Part shown: positions 1 through 7,826 of the stretch, piece after piece
Position numbering within the stretch: the first letter of the stretch is position 1
Layout of the letters: every line of letters starts with the position of its first letter
Assembly: GCA_012960415.1 (NCBI GenBank)
Contig: DUBH01000019.1
Coordinates: forward strand, 52,959 to 102,709
DNA: 49,751 nucleotides
Direction: 5' to 3'
Source: Henriciella sp.
Lineage (GTDB): Bacteria > Pseudomonadota > Alphaproteobacteria > Caulobacterales > Hyphomonadaceae
Notes under the pieces: model-generated
Seen by the model: the letters and a program-made list of their open reading frames with translations, nothing else
What the model was told of the DNA's origin: nothing
The model's database searches: none
Made by a program: the position numbers and the translations under genes

Positions 1-171
1 TTTGGAGTCTGCTTGCCAGACCATTTCGAAGTCATTGTCTGGATCGACGGAGCCATCCTTGGAAGGAAGATCCCGCACGTGGCCGTACGAGGCGAAGACT
101 TTGTAGTCCTTGCCAAGATACTTGTTGATCGTCTTCGCTTTTGCCGGCGACTCGACAACGACAACTTTCAT
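1..171 (-). CDS. topA: DNA topoisomerase I, N-terminal fragment (cut by window edge)
   Basis: Only the first 57 codons lie in the window; the gene continues beyond base 1. The protein begins [20 protein letters not shown] and continues with the SYGHVRDLP segment. This is the N-terminal TOPRIM domain of type IA topoisomerase I, with the conserved ESPAKAKTI block whose Glu is the general acid and metal ligand. The enzyme relaxes negative supercoils by single-strand passage. The ATG at 169-171 is the natural family start. The gene points the same way as lptF-lptG, 70 bases downstream of lptG. Family call is secure; nothing can be said of the missing C-terminal part. Confidence 0.93.
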   Translation of the reverse strand, partial: MKVVVVESPAKAKTINKYLGKDYKVFASYGHVRDLPSKDGSVDPDNDFEMVWQADSK

Positions 172-241
172 ACAGGGTGACCTCCAGAGCGCGGCGGAAC
201 TTGTGTGCGGTGGCGGCCAGTGTCAACAGGACCGCAGAATC

Positions 242-1360
242 TCATCCGTCTTCGCGGTATGCCAGAACGGCTAGGCTGGCAAAGAGCGCAAAGACGGCAG
301 GTGCCCACGCCGCGATCAGCGGCGGCAACGCACCCGATGCGCCCAGACTGGAGGAGAACTGCATAATGAAAAAGACACCAGCTGCAGCGAGTGACCCGGT
401 TGCCACCAGACGGCTTGTACCGCCGAGCCGCGACATGCGCAGGCAGACCAGCGCGCCGATGAGACCCATTGCCGTAAAAAAGAGCGGCATTGCGGTCAGC
501 CCGTAGAGACGAACCTGAAAGCGTGAGGAGTCGAGGCCAGCCTGACTGGTTTGGCGAATAAAGCCGGGCAGACGCCAGAAGCCGATCGTGTTTGGCGAAG
601 TAAACCGGTCAAGCAGGCGGTCCGGATCGAGATCGGTCGGAATAGCGAGCGTGTCCATCTGCTCCGGTGAGCGGCCGGGAATGTTTTCGACGAGGTTCTC
701 GATCTGCCAAAAGCCATCGGTGATGCGCGCGCGCTCGGCATCGATACGGCGAATGAACTCATAGCGATCGGTCGGGCGTCCATCCTGAAAGACGCGGCCT
801 TCCTCGATCATCTTCACATCCCGAAAGATCTGACCCGTTTCATCGACCGACTGGGCGCTGATGACGATCTGCGAATTGCCATCGCCTTGACGCAGCCAAA
901 CATCCTCCCGGCTGGAATCGACGCGCACACCGCCAGTGATCAGGATGGAGTTTCGTGACTGCTCGAACTGGCTGGATAGCCGCGCGCCAAGAGGGTTGAG
1001 CACCATCATGGAAAAGAGCCCGAGAGCGACCGAGAGCACCATGACGGGCGCAAGAAACTCCCATGCAGAAAGCCCGCTTGCCCGGATGACTGCGAGTTCG
1101 GATCGGGTATTGAGGCGGTTATAGGCAATCATCGCCGCCACAAGGACAGCGAAGGGCAAGGTCTGCTCAATCAGTCCCGGAAGCTTCATGAAGGAGAGAC
1201 CGACCGCTTCCAGTGGCGATAGCTGAACGTCGCCGCCGACCGTCCGAAGCTGCTCGACCACATCGACCAGCATGATGGTGGCCGTGAAGATGGCCAGCAC
1301 GAGCGCCAGCCCGCTAAGCAGCTGCCAGATTATGTATCTCTGGATACGGGTCAGGAACAT
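242..1360 (-). CDS. lptG: LPS export ABC transporter permease LptG
   Basis: The 372-residue protein has the YjgP/YjgQ layout: N-terminal membrane helices (about residues 10-35, 50-80 and 95-120), a large periplasmic beta-jellyroll (roughly 130-270), and three C-terminal helices (about 285-370). LptG pairs with LptF and LptB in the inner membrane to drive lipopolysaccharide onto the LptC-A-D bridge. The segment around residues 85-100, with NRLNTRSELAVIRASGLS, is the typical coupling-helix region where LptB docks. The start ATG overlaps the lptF stop by one base (TAATG), so translation is probably coupled. It is assigned LptG rather than LptF because it is second in the operon and starts with a short RIQRYIIWQ-type segment. 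Confidence 0.92.
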   Translation of the reverse strand: MFLTRIQRYIIWQLLSGLALVLAIFTATIMLVDVVEQLRTVGGDVQLSPLEAVGLSFMKLPGLIEQTLPFAVLVAAMIAYNRLNTRSELAVIRASGLSAWEFLAPVMVLSVALGLFSMMVLNPLGARLSSQFEQSRNSILITGGVRVDSSREDVWLRQGDGNSQIVISAQSVDETGQIFRDVKMIEEGRVFQDGRPTDRYEFIRRIDAERARITDGFWQIENLVENIPGRSPEQMDTLAIPTDLDPDRLLDRFTSPNTIGFWRLPGFIRQTSQAGLDSSRFQVRLYGLTAMPLFFTAMGLIGALVCLRMSRLGGTSRLVATGSLAAAGVFFIMQFSSSLGASGALPPLIAAWAPAVFALFASLAVLAYREDG

Positions 1361-2475
1361 TAGTGAGCCGCTCCCAGAATGCGAGAGGGGACCTTGTTAC
1401 GCCACTTGAAGAAGATGAGCGACAACACAGCGGCGGTCCCAAGCGGTACCAGCCACTGTGCGACATTCGCGCCAATGCTGCTCCGGCTCGCCGATTGTAC
1501 AACGAGCTGGACGATCACGAGCAAAAGCGCGCCGCCCGTCGCGAACGCAATGCGCCGCGAATAACCTCGCCGATTAAAGTCACCGCCCAGCACGGCCATC
1601 ACCGCGATAAGCGCCATGGCAATCGAGACGAGCGGTGTCGTCAGTCGCGCGTTGGCTTCAGAAAGGAAGGCTTCCTGGTCGCGCAGCTCCTGATAGCTCG
1701 TCGTGTCGATATATAAAAGTTCGTGCAGATACCGGTCAGAGGCCTTGAGGACGATGGCAGCATTGTCGTCCACGAAGGGCGTCAGATCGAAGGTCGACTG
1801 GTCAAAGTTCAGGACCGAGAGGGCGCCATTGGCATCGATCTGATGGATCTGGCCTTCCCACATGATGATGCTTGGGACGCCGTCGACTTCGACGAAGCGG
1901 CCGCGCTGGGCGAGATAGTCACGCGAATCGGTTTCGGTCTCGCGATTATCTGAGATGAGCACGCCGATGAGGTCTCCGCCGCGCGACTCGCGGGCAAAGA
2001 CTGTGAGGCCCTCGCCCGCAGTGGTGAATTGTCCGGGGCGAACCAGCGATGTCGCGAGGTCGGTTCGGGCATCCTGTACGGTCTCACGCAACAGGCGCTG
2101 TGCCGTCGGCTGGACCCAGAGATTGACGCCTAGATGAACGATCGCGGCCAGAACGGCGAGCCGCACGATGGGTGAGGCGATATCCCAACGTGTCATGCCC
2201 GCAGCGCCGGCAACAACAACTTCATTATCGCGGTGCAGCTTGTTGAGAGACCAGATCGTGGCGACGAAAACGGCAAGCGGCGTCAACAGCGCGATAACTT
2301 GCGGTGCCCCGAGCGCAACGATGGTAAAGTAAGTCAGTGCCGACTGGCGGTTTTCTACGATGATGTCGGTCTGCGACAGACCCTGCGCCAGGATCGCCAG
2401 GAGGGTCAGGCCGCCCACAATGATCAAGACAGAGCGAAACACTTGCCTGAAAAGATAGCTCTGAATGCGTTTCAT
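1360..2475 (-). CDS. lptF: LPS export ABC transporter permease LptF
   Basis: The 371-residue protein starts MKRIQSYLFRQVFRSVLII, the typical LptF opening, followed by three membrane helices, a periplasmic jellyroll (about 125-265) and three more helices. It is the partner of LptG in the LptB2FG extractor of lipopolysaccharide. The NKLHRDNEVVVAGAAGMTRW stretch near residue 90 is the coupling-helix segment equivalent to that in LptG. I chose the ATG at 2473-2475 over an upstream ATG at 2511 because the extra 12 residues are not family-like. It is divergent from pepA, with about 97 bases between starts, so the two promoters share that gap. lptF-lptG beside pepA and holC is a common proteobacterial arrangement. 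Confidence 0.92.
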   Translation of the reverse strand: MKRIQSYLFRQVFRSVLIIVGGLTLLAILAQGLSQTDIIVENRQSALTYFTIVALGAPQVIALLTPLAVFVATIWSLNKLHRDNEVVVAGAAGMTRWDIASPIVRLAVLAAIVHLGVNLWVQPTAQRLLRETVQDARTDLATSLVRPGQFTTAGEGLTVFARESRGGDLIGVLISDNRETETDSRDYLAQRGRFVEVDGVPSIIMWEGQIHQIDANGALSVLNFDQSTFDLTPFVDDNAAIVLKASDRYLHELLYIDTTSYQELRDQEAFLSEANARLTTPLVSIAMALIAVMAVLGGDFNRRGYSRRIAFATGGALLLVIVQLVVQSASRSSIGANVAQWLVPLGTAAVLSLIFFKWRNKVPSRILGAAH

Positions 2476-2572
2476 TGCGCCTTTGAATACAGTTTTTTGT
2501 GTGCGTGGCACTGCCTAGCGAGTTGATTGGCGCGCGTCGATGCTTAGTTTTCGCTTCAAACGGAGTTTATTC

Positions 2573-4039
2573 ATGAAAATCACATTTGCTGAACAAGCAG
2601 AAACCGAAATTGTCGCGTTTGTAATCGATCAGGATGGCGGTCTGCCTGATGCCGCTGCGTCCCTCGACGAATCAAGCGGCGGCCTGCTGAGCGAAGCGCT
2701 CGGCCAGAAACGCTTTACAGGTAAGCATGGCCAGACAGCTGTCGTCGTTCTGCCAAAGGGCGCATCTGCTCGCCGCGCAATTCTCATCGGTGGTGGCAAG
2801 CCAGCCGACCGCGATGCCCGCGCCCAGGAAAAAATCGGCGCGCTTCTGGTCAAAAGCCAGGCCGGCAGCGGCTTTAAATCGCTCGCCGTTTATGCCGACG
2901 ATGCCGAGTTTGCCGCACGCGTCGCAATCGGTGCGAAGCTTGCGTCCTACCGTTTCGACGACTTCTTTACCAAGCTGAAGGATGACGACAAGCCGAGCCT
3001 CAAGACGTTTACGCTCGTCACCAGCGACGAAAAAGCGGCAAAGGCCAAATGGAAGCCGCTCGATGCTGCGGCCGATGGCACCTTCCTTGCGCGCGATCTG
3101 ATGAACACTCCGCCAAACGTGCTCTATCCGGCGACCTTTGCCGAGAAGATCAAGGAACTCGAAAAGCACGGCATCGAAGTTGAGATCCTCGGCGAAAAGG
3201 AAATGGAAAAGCTGGGCATGGGCTCGCTGCTTGGTGTCGGCCAGGGCTCAGTGAAGGAATCCAAGCTCGGCATCATGAAATGGATGGGCGGCAAGAAGGG
3301 CGACGCGCCTGTCGCGCTTTGCGGTAAGGGCGTCTGTTTCGATACTGGTGGTATCTCGCTGAAGCCAGGACCGGGCATGGAAGCGATGCGCGGCGACATG
3401 GGCGGTGCAGCTGCCGTGACTGGTGCGATGCTCGCGCTGGCAAAGCGCAATGCCAAGGCCAATGTGGTTGGTCTCGTAGGCCTCGTAGAGAACATGCCTG
3501 ACGGCAATGCAATCCGTCCCGGCGATATCCTAACCTCGGCTTCCGGCCAGACGATCGAAGTTCTCAACACCGATGCCGAAGGCCGCCTCGTTCTCGCGGA
3601 CGTGCTCTGGTACGCCCAGAAAGAATTCAAGCCGAAATCCATCGTCGACCTCGCGACGCTCACCGGCGCGATTGTCATCTCGCTTGGTCACCACCATGCC
3701 GGTCTTTTCACCGACAATGATGAGATGGCCGAGCAGCTGACCAAGGCAGGTCTTGCCGAAGGTGAGCGTGTCTGGCGCCTGCCGATCGGGCCGGAATATG
3801 ACCGCCAGCTGAAGTCGCAATTTGCCGACATGAAAAATATCGGCGGCAAGTCTGCTGGTTCCATCACGGCGGCGCAGTTCCTGAAGCGCTTCGTCAATGA
3901 AGGTCAGGCCTGGACCCACCTCGATATCGCAGGCGTTGCCTGGGTCGAGACCGAGAAGTCGCCGCTCGATCCGAGCTGGGCATCTGGCTACGGCCCGCGC
4001 CTCCTTGATCGGTGGATCGCCGATAATTACGAGGGCTGA
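2573..4039 (+). CDS. pepA: Leucyl aminopeptidase (M17 family)
   Basis: 488 residues, the usual M17 length. It releases N-terminal amino acids from peptides using two metal ions, and assembles as a hexamer in the cytoplasm. The N-terminal alpha/beta domain covers about 1-165 and the catalytic domain the rest. Visible signatures are GKGVCFDTGGISLKP (near residue 250, metal and catalytic Lys region), MRGDMGGAAAV just after it, and NTDAEGRLVLAD (near residue 332), the PROSITE-type M17 motif with Asp and Glu ligands and catalytic Arg. An upstream in-frame ATG at 2540 exists, but CGGAG at 2561-2565 points to the ATG at 2573. The protein is lysine- and alanine-rich. It may also act as a DNA-binding protein, as in E. 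coli, but nothing here shows that. Confidence 0.95.
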   Translation: MKITFAEQAETEIVAFVIDQDGGLPDAAASLDESSGGLLSEALGQKRFTGKHGQTAVVVLPKGASARRAILIGGGKPADRDARAQEKIGALLVKSQAGSGFKSLAVYADDAEFAARVAIGAKLASYRFDDFFTKLKDDDKPSLKTFTLVTSDEKAAKAKWKPLDAAADGTFLARDLMNTPPNVLYPATFAEKIKELEKHGIEVEILGEKEMEKLGMGSLLGVGQGSVKESKLGIMKWMGGKKGDAPVALCGKGVCFDTGGISLKPGPGMEAMRGDMGGAAAVTGAMLALAKRNAKANVVGLVGLVENMPDGNAIRPGDILTSASGQTIEVLNTDAEGRLVLADVLWYAQKEFKPKSIVDLATLTGAIVISLGHHHAGLFTDNDEMAEQLTKAGLAEGERVWRLPIGPEYDRQLKSQFADMKNIGGKSAGSITAAQFLKRFVNEGQAWTHLDIAGVAWVETEKSPLDPSWASGYGPRLLDRWIADNYEG

Positions 4040-4044
4040 TCGAC

Positions 4045-4332
4045 ATGAAGAAGGCCGTGCCACTCGAGGAGTTTGTTACGGCCTTCGGCGATGTCGTTGG
4101 TGTATCTTGTACGCGTGAAACCTGGCTTTACCGAGACTTGCGGATAGACGATGATGAGCTTGGTTGGGCTTTCATGGAAATGGCCGCGGCGGGACATCCC
4201 ATTCCTTCCGAATTCGAAATTGACCCTTACAAATACCTGCCTGACTGCGGGGGCTGGCCATTCAACAAGCAATGCGCTGACCTCACGCTTCGCGAATTGT
4301 ACGCTTTCAGTCAGTTTGAGGTCCGTTCATGA
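4045..4332 (+). CDS. Small unknown protein, weakly DUF1493/acyl-carrier-like
   Basis: 95 residues, starting 5 bases after the pepA stop and overlapping holC in an ATGA junction, so it sits in a pepA-X-holC operon. The sequence has an acidic LRIDDDELGWAFMEMA helix-like block, an EIDPYKYLP block and LTLRELYAF near the end. From memory this order (D-rich loop, then a Y-P segment, then LT..EL) resembles the DUF1493 family, thought to be acyl-carrier-protein-like. There is no clear DSL phosphopantetheine serine, so a carrier role is unproven. By eye it is less GC-rich than its neighbours, and in relatives I remember pepA and holC as direct neighbours. It may therefore be a late insertion. Confidence 0.7.
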   Translation: MKKAVPLEEFVTAFGDVVGVSCTRETWLYRDLRIDDDELGWAFMEMAAAGHPIPSEFEIDPYKYLPDCGGWPFNKQCADLTLRELYAFSQFEVRS

Positions 4333-4799
4333 CTGAAGCCAGTAGGGCTGAGTGGTGGTTCTATCATCTCAAGCGGACGACGCTTGAGCAGGCGGCTGGT
4401 CCACTTCTTGAAAAATGTCTGGAGCGGGGCTGGCGCGTACTCGCCGTCAGCCCCGATATCCGCCGCCGCGGTGCGCTCGATGCGGCTCTTTGGACTTACG
4501 ACGACCAGAGCTTTTTGCCCCACGGTCAGGCCGAAGCGGCAGGCCTCGACCCGGCGCGCCAGCCGGTTCTGATCGCTGAAAAGCCAGAAAATCTGAATGA
4601 GGCCGCCGTCGCACTACTTATGGACGGCGCCGACATGCCCGTCGACGCGTCCTATACGCGGTGCATGGTGATGTTCGACGATGGCGATACGCCGGTGCGC
4701 AACAAGGCGCGCAAGATGTTCAAGGCGGCATCGGATGCGGGGCTTACCACCCGCTACTTCCAGCAGACGGAACAGGGCGGCTGGAAAGAAGCTGGCTAG
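4329..4799 (+). CDS. holC: DNA polymerase III chi subunit
   Basis: 156 residues with the HolC layout: EWWFYHLKRTTLEQAAGPLLEK at the start, a central VLAVSPD.RR...LD..LWTY block (about 38-60), DDQSFLPHG (about 60-68), PVLI near 80, and a final FDDGD segment (about 120). Chi is a clamp-loader accessory protein that links the replisome to single-strand binding protein. The LWTYDDQSFLPHG segment is a strong family marker. Its start overlaps the stop of the preceding small gene by ATGA, so expression is likely coupled with pepA. Its 3' end overlaps by 4 bases the stop of a small membrane-protein gene on the other strand. Confidence 0.93.
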   Translation: MTEASRAEWWFYHLKRTTLEQAAGPLLEKCLERGWRVLAVSPDIRRRGALDAALWTYDDQSFLPHGQAEAAGLDPARQPVLIAEKPENLNEAAVALLMDGADMPVDASYTRCMVMFDDGDTPVRNKARKMFKAASDAGLTTRYFQQTEQGGWKEAG

Positions 4800-4984
4800 G
4801 TTCTCGGTGGGCTGCTCGGTCTCGAGATCAGCAGAATGATCAGCGAGACCACGGTGACGATACCGAGTGTTCCCATGATTTCTGCGCCATAAGCGGGAAC
4901 GGTGCCGGTCCAGAGCCAGATAAGCGCATAGATTGCCGAGATCAGCACAGCCAGCGCGATCATCAATCTCAAAATACCGGTCAT
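4796..4984 (-). CDS. Small two-helix membrane protein, function unknown
   Basis: 62 residues with two hydrophobic stretches, about residues 6-26 (MIALAVLISAIYALIWLW) and 36-55 (TLGIVTVVSLIILLI), joined by a short loop and ended by a basic SRPSSPPRT tail. It looks like a small inner-membrane protein. I take the ATG at 4982-4984 because AGAGGA lies about nine bases upstream on this strand; an in-frame ATG at 5005 would add seven residues. It is convergent with holC, with the stop codons overlapping by four bases. No family is recognised. The hydrophobic pattern and ribosome site support it as real, but small size keeps this moderate. Confidence 0.6.
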   Translation of the reverse strand: MTGILRLMIALAVLISAIYALIWLWTGTVPAYGAEIMGTLGIVTVVSLIILLISRPSSPPRT

Positions 4985-5131
4985 GGGCTGAAGTCCTCTT
5001 CTCAAGCGGTAATCTCGCCTGACTCTAGTGGTTGAAGCCCAGTCTGTCAGCAGGAGTTGCCCGACTGCGGCCTGCTCGCTATAGGCCGCGCGAGAGTTTC
5101 ACCCAAAGCAAGACTATTGAAGGAGCCATTC

Positions 5132-5554
5132 ATGGCTATCCAACGCACTTTTTCGATCATCAAGCCGGACGCGACCGAGCGCAACCTGACCGGCGCCGTC
5201 AACGCTGTCATCGAGAAGGCAGGCCTGCGCATTATCGGCCAGCGTCGTATCCAGATGACCCGCGCACAAGCTGAGCGCTTCTACGACGTCCACAAGGAAC
5301 GCCCGTTCTTTGGTGAGCTGGTTGACTTCATGACCTCCGGTCCAGTCGTCGTTCAGGTTCTCGAAGGCGAGAACGCCGTCAAAGCGTACCGCGATGTCAT
5401 GGGCGCAACCAACCCGGCCGATGCCGATGAGGGCACGATCCGCAAGCTCTACGCAAAGTCGATCGGTGAGAACTCGGTTCACGGCTCCGACAGCGAAGAA
5501 AACGCTGCCCTAGAGATCCGCCAGTTCTTCTCTGAGGCTGACATCGCAGGCTAA
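5132..5554 (+). CDS. ndk: Nucleoside diphosphate kinase
   Basis: 140 residues, the normal bacterial length. The enzyme moves the gamma phosphate from ATP to other (d)NDPs through a phospho-histidine. Visible features are [12 protein letters not shown] at 4-14 (substrate-binding Lys11), the RPFF segment at 57-60, and NSVHGSDS with the phosphorylated His117. The ATG at 5132 follows AAGGAGCC at 5120-5127 with correct spacing, so the longer in-frame start at 5057 is rejected. It is monocistronic, ending in a strong terminator 27 bases after the stop. Confidence 0.97.
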   Translation: MAIQRTFSIIKPDATERNLTGAVNAVIEKAGLRIIGQRRIQMTRAQAERFYDVHKERPFFGELVDFMTSGPVVVQVLEGENAVKAYRDVMGATNPADADEGTIRKLYAKSIGENSVHGSDSEENAALEIRQFFSEADIAG

Positions 5555-5580
5555 TCGCCCGTCAGCATCAATGAATTGGG

Positions 5581-5614
5581 AGCCCTCTCGTCTTCGGCGG
5601 GAGGGCTCTTTCTA
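5581..5614 (+). terminator. Rho-independent terminator after ndk
   Basis: AGCCCTC at 5581-5587 pairs with GAGGGCT at 5601-5607. The stem extends inward by a few more pairs around a TCTTCGG-type loop, and the hairpin is followed by CTTTCTATTT. It lies 27 bases after the ndk stop and upstream of the BLUF gene promoter, so it separates the two transcription units. Confidence 0.85.
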
Positions 5615-5618
5615 TTTG

Positions 5619-5657
5619 GTAAACGCAGATTAACCATTATCGCGCGATAGTTGATTC
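5619..5657 (+). promoter_or_regulatory. Candidate CtrA box, 12-bp palindrome and GANTC site upstream of the BLUF gene
   Basis: GTAA at 5619-5622, seven bases, then TTAA at 5630-5633 matches seven of eight positions of the CtrA consensus TTAA-N7-TTAA. The second half reads TTAACCAT, the known CtrA octamer. Directly downstream, TATCGCGCGATA at 5638-5649 is a perfect 12-bp palindrome. GATTC at 5653-5657 is a GANTC CcrM methylation site. All lie within 64 bases of the start at 5683. The base patterns are seen; regulation by CtrA, GcrA or another factor is inferred. Confidence 0.5.
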
Positions 5658-5682
5658 GTCTGAGCATGGAGGATCCGCGCGG

Positions 5683-6123
5683 ATGAAACGTTTGATCTAT
5701 CTGTCGAAAGCCCGCCCTTCGCTGCGCGATGATACGCTATACGACCTGCTCGCGGCTGCACGCGACCACAATCGCGAGGCGTCAATCACAGGTCTGCTCA
5801 TCCATCAGGAGCAGCTCTGCCTGCAGGTGATTGAAGGCGACGAGTCGGCGGTTCGCGATTGCTATGCCCGCATCCGGCGGGACTGGCGCCATGAAAACTG
5901 TCAGGTGATCTTCCACGACGATGTACCGGGAAGGCTCTTTACGGGCTGGCCATTGGCCTACCGCGCTGGACGCGACCTTGAGCGCGGGCAGGTGCGGCAA
6001 CTGGCGGATATCGTCGAATGTGCGACACGGCTCGCGGCAAAGCCGACCGATTCCGATCGCTGGGCTATGGATGTGTATCTGCGGGCGCTGCTCGACAGCT
6101 TCAGCGCGCTGACGGTGCAGTAA
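5683..6123 (+). CDS. Short BLUF-domain blue-light sensor
   Basis: 146 residues, of which about 1-95 form a complete BLUF domain that binds FAD and senses blue light. The key photocycle residues are present: Tyr6 (LIYLS), Asn30 (DHNREASITG) and Gln48 (LCLQVIEG), plus Trp89 (FTGWPLAY). The rest, about 96-146, is helical. There is no GGDEF, EAL or cyclase output domain, so this is the PixD/BlrB kind of short BLUF protein that signals by protein contact. The start follows GGAGG at 5668-5672. No partner (PixE-like or anti-repressor) is adjacent. Its end overlaps the convergent purN end by 23 bases. A CtrA-like box lies just upstream. Confidence 0.92.
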   Translation: MKRLIYLSKARPSLRDDTLYDLLAAARDHNREASITGLLIHQEQLCLQVIEGDESAVRDCYARIRRDWRHENCQVIFHDDVPGRLFTGWPLAYRAGRDLERGQVRQLADIVECATRLAAKPTDSDRWAMDVYLRALLDSFSALTVQ

Positions 6124-6694
6124 TCATCCTACATGCATCGGCGAGCGCGCGCGGATAAAGCTCGTGCTCGGCGATCAGGACGCGCGCGGCCAGGCTGTCC
6201 GGCGTATCTCCTGCCTTCACCGGCACGCGGGACTGTCCGATAATCGCCCCTTCATCGACGCCCTCAGTCACCCAATGCACCGTGCAGCCGGCTTCGCTGT
6301 CGCCTGCGTCGATAGCGCGGGCATGCGTATCAAGACCCGGATAGGCGGGAAGCAGCGACGGGTGGATGTTCACCATACGGCCTTCCCATTTGCCGACGAA
6401 CCATGGCGTCAGCACGCGCATGAAGCCGGCGAGCGCGATGATGTCGATTTCGTGCCGTGTCAGCGTTTCGTGAAGCGCTTCCTCAAAGGCGCGGCGGTCA
6501 TTGTACTGCTTGTGCGGAATAAGGGCTGTTTCGACGCCGAAGCGCTTAGCTGTCGCCAGCCCTGGCGCACCTTCTCTATTCGCGATCACCAGTCTTGGCT
6601 TTGCCGGGTACGACTCGTCGACAGAGGCGTTCAGCAGGCTCTCCATGTTGGAGCCGCGGCCTGAAATCAGGATGCCGAGATTGAGCCGGTTCAT
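6101..6694 (-). CDS. purN: Phosphoribosylglycinamide formyltransferase
   Basis: 197 residues. It transfers the formyl group of 10-formyl-THF to GAR in purine synthesis. Markers are the nucleotide loop ISGRGSNMESLL (10-21), AGFMRVLTPWF (near 90), the catalytic NIHPSLLPAYPGLDTH block (near 108, with Asn and His), and the catalytic Asp in TEGVDEGAI (near 144). Its ATG overlaps the purM TGA (ATGA), the classic purM-purN coupling. The C-terminal end runs 23 bases into the convergent BLUF gene. Confidence 0.95.
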   Translation of the reverse strand: MNRLNLGILISGRGSNMESLLNASVDESYPAKPRLVIANREGAPGLATAKRFGVETALIPHKQYNDRRAFEEALHETLTRHEIDIIALAGFMRVLTPWFVGKWEGRMVNIHPSLLPAYPGLDTHARAIDAGDSEAGCTVHWVTEGVDEGAIIGQSRVPVKAGDTPDSLAARVLIAEHELYPRALADACRMITAPSAR

Positions 6695-7716
6695 GCGGGA
6701 ACGAGATCACCAATGACGACCGGATTCTCGCCGACGGCTTGAAGGTCTGCGATTGCACGCTCTGCCTGATCGGGTGAGACGGCGAAGACAAGACCGATGC
6801 CCATATTGAAGGTGCGATGCATCTCGTCCTCGGCGACATTGCCTTCTTCCTGAAGCCAGCGGAAAATATCCGGTAGCGGCCATGCAGCCCGGTCGAAACG
6901 CGGGGTCAGATCATCTGGCAGCATGCGAGGCACGTTCTCGGTCAGACCGCCGCCCGTGATGTGGGCGAGCCCCTTGATCCGCTCATTGCGGATGAGCGGC
7001 AGGGCAGCGTGCGAGTAGAGGCGGGTCGGCGTGAGCAGAGCCTCGCCAAGGGGCTTGTTGCTGAACGGTGCCGTTGCATCCCACTTCAGGCCTGTGCGCT
7101 CCACAATCCGGCGGATGAGCGAATAGCCATTGGAGTGCGGGCCAGAGGAGGCAATTCCGATCAGGACGTCACCGGCTTTCATTTCGGCAAAGCGAGGCAG
7201 GACATTCTCGCGCTCAACCGCGCCCACGACGAAACCTGCAAGGTCATAATGGCCGGGCGGATACATGCCCGGCATCTCGGCAGTCTCACCGCCGACGAGG
7301 GCGCAGCCAGCTTGTCTGCAGCCTTCAGCGATACCGGAAATCACGGCCTCGGCGATTCCCGCATCGAGCTTCCCGCAAGCGAAATAGTCGAGGAAGAACA
7401 GTGGCTCTGCGCCCTGCGCCAGCACATCATTTGCGCACATGGCAACGAGGTCGATCCCGACCGTGTTGTGGATGCCGGTTTCGAAGGCCAGCATCAGCTT
7501 CGTGCCAACACCATCGGTGCCTGAAACCAGGATCGGATCCTTCCAGTTCTCCTTCTTCAGGTCGAACAGGGCGCCGAAGCCGCCAAGGCCGCCCATGACG
7601 CCTGCGCGGCGGGTTGCCTTGGCCAATGGAGAGATCGCATCGACAAGGCGTTCGCCTGCCTCAATGTCGACACCAGCGTCCTTATAGGAGAGAGAGGGTT
7701 TGTCTTTTGAAGTCAT
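6691..7716 (-). CDS. purM: Phosphoribosylformylglycinamidine cyclo-ligase (AIR synthetase)
   Basis: 341 residues from the ATG at 7714-7716, matching family length; an upstream ATG at 7761 would add 15 atypical residues. PurM closes the imidazole ring of AIR with ATP. Markers are SYKDAGVDIEAG near the start, GGFGALFDL (about 45), VSGTDGVGTKLMLAF (about 65-80), VGGETAEMPGMY (about 140) and ITGGGLTENVPRML (about 245). It is the first gene of purM-purN, transcribed divergently from the DUF2066-hdaA-ppk-ppx run with about 110 bases between starts. Confidence 0.96.
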   Translation of the reverse strand: MTSKDKPSLSYKDAGVDIEAGERLVDAISPLAKATRRAGVMGGLGGFGALFDLKKENWKDPILVSGTDGVGTKLMLAFETGIHNTVGIDLVAMCANDVLAQGAEPLFFLDYFACGKLDAGIAEAVISGIAEGCRQAGCALVGGETAEMPGMYPPGHYDLAGFVVGAVERENVLPRFAEMKAGDVLIGIASSGPHSNGYSLIRRIVERTGLKWDATAPFSNKPLGEALLTPTRLYSHAALPLIRNERIKGLAHITGGGLTENVPRMLPDDLTPRFDRAAWPLPDIFRWLQEEGNVAEDEMHRTFNMGIGLVFAVSPDQAERAIADLQAVGENPVVIGDLVPA

Positions 7717-7826
7717 GGGCAAGCGCGTTACCATGTGGATGAATGTTCGGCCAGCCGACATGGCGGTTCCATCGTGCCAGCGGCCTTGCTAAGGACATTT
7801 CCAACCGGAGTCGGAAAGGCGACCAA

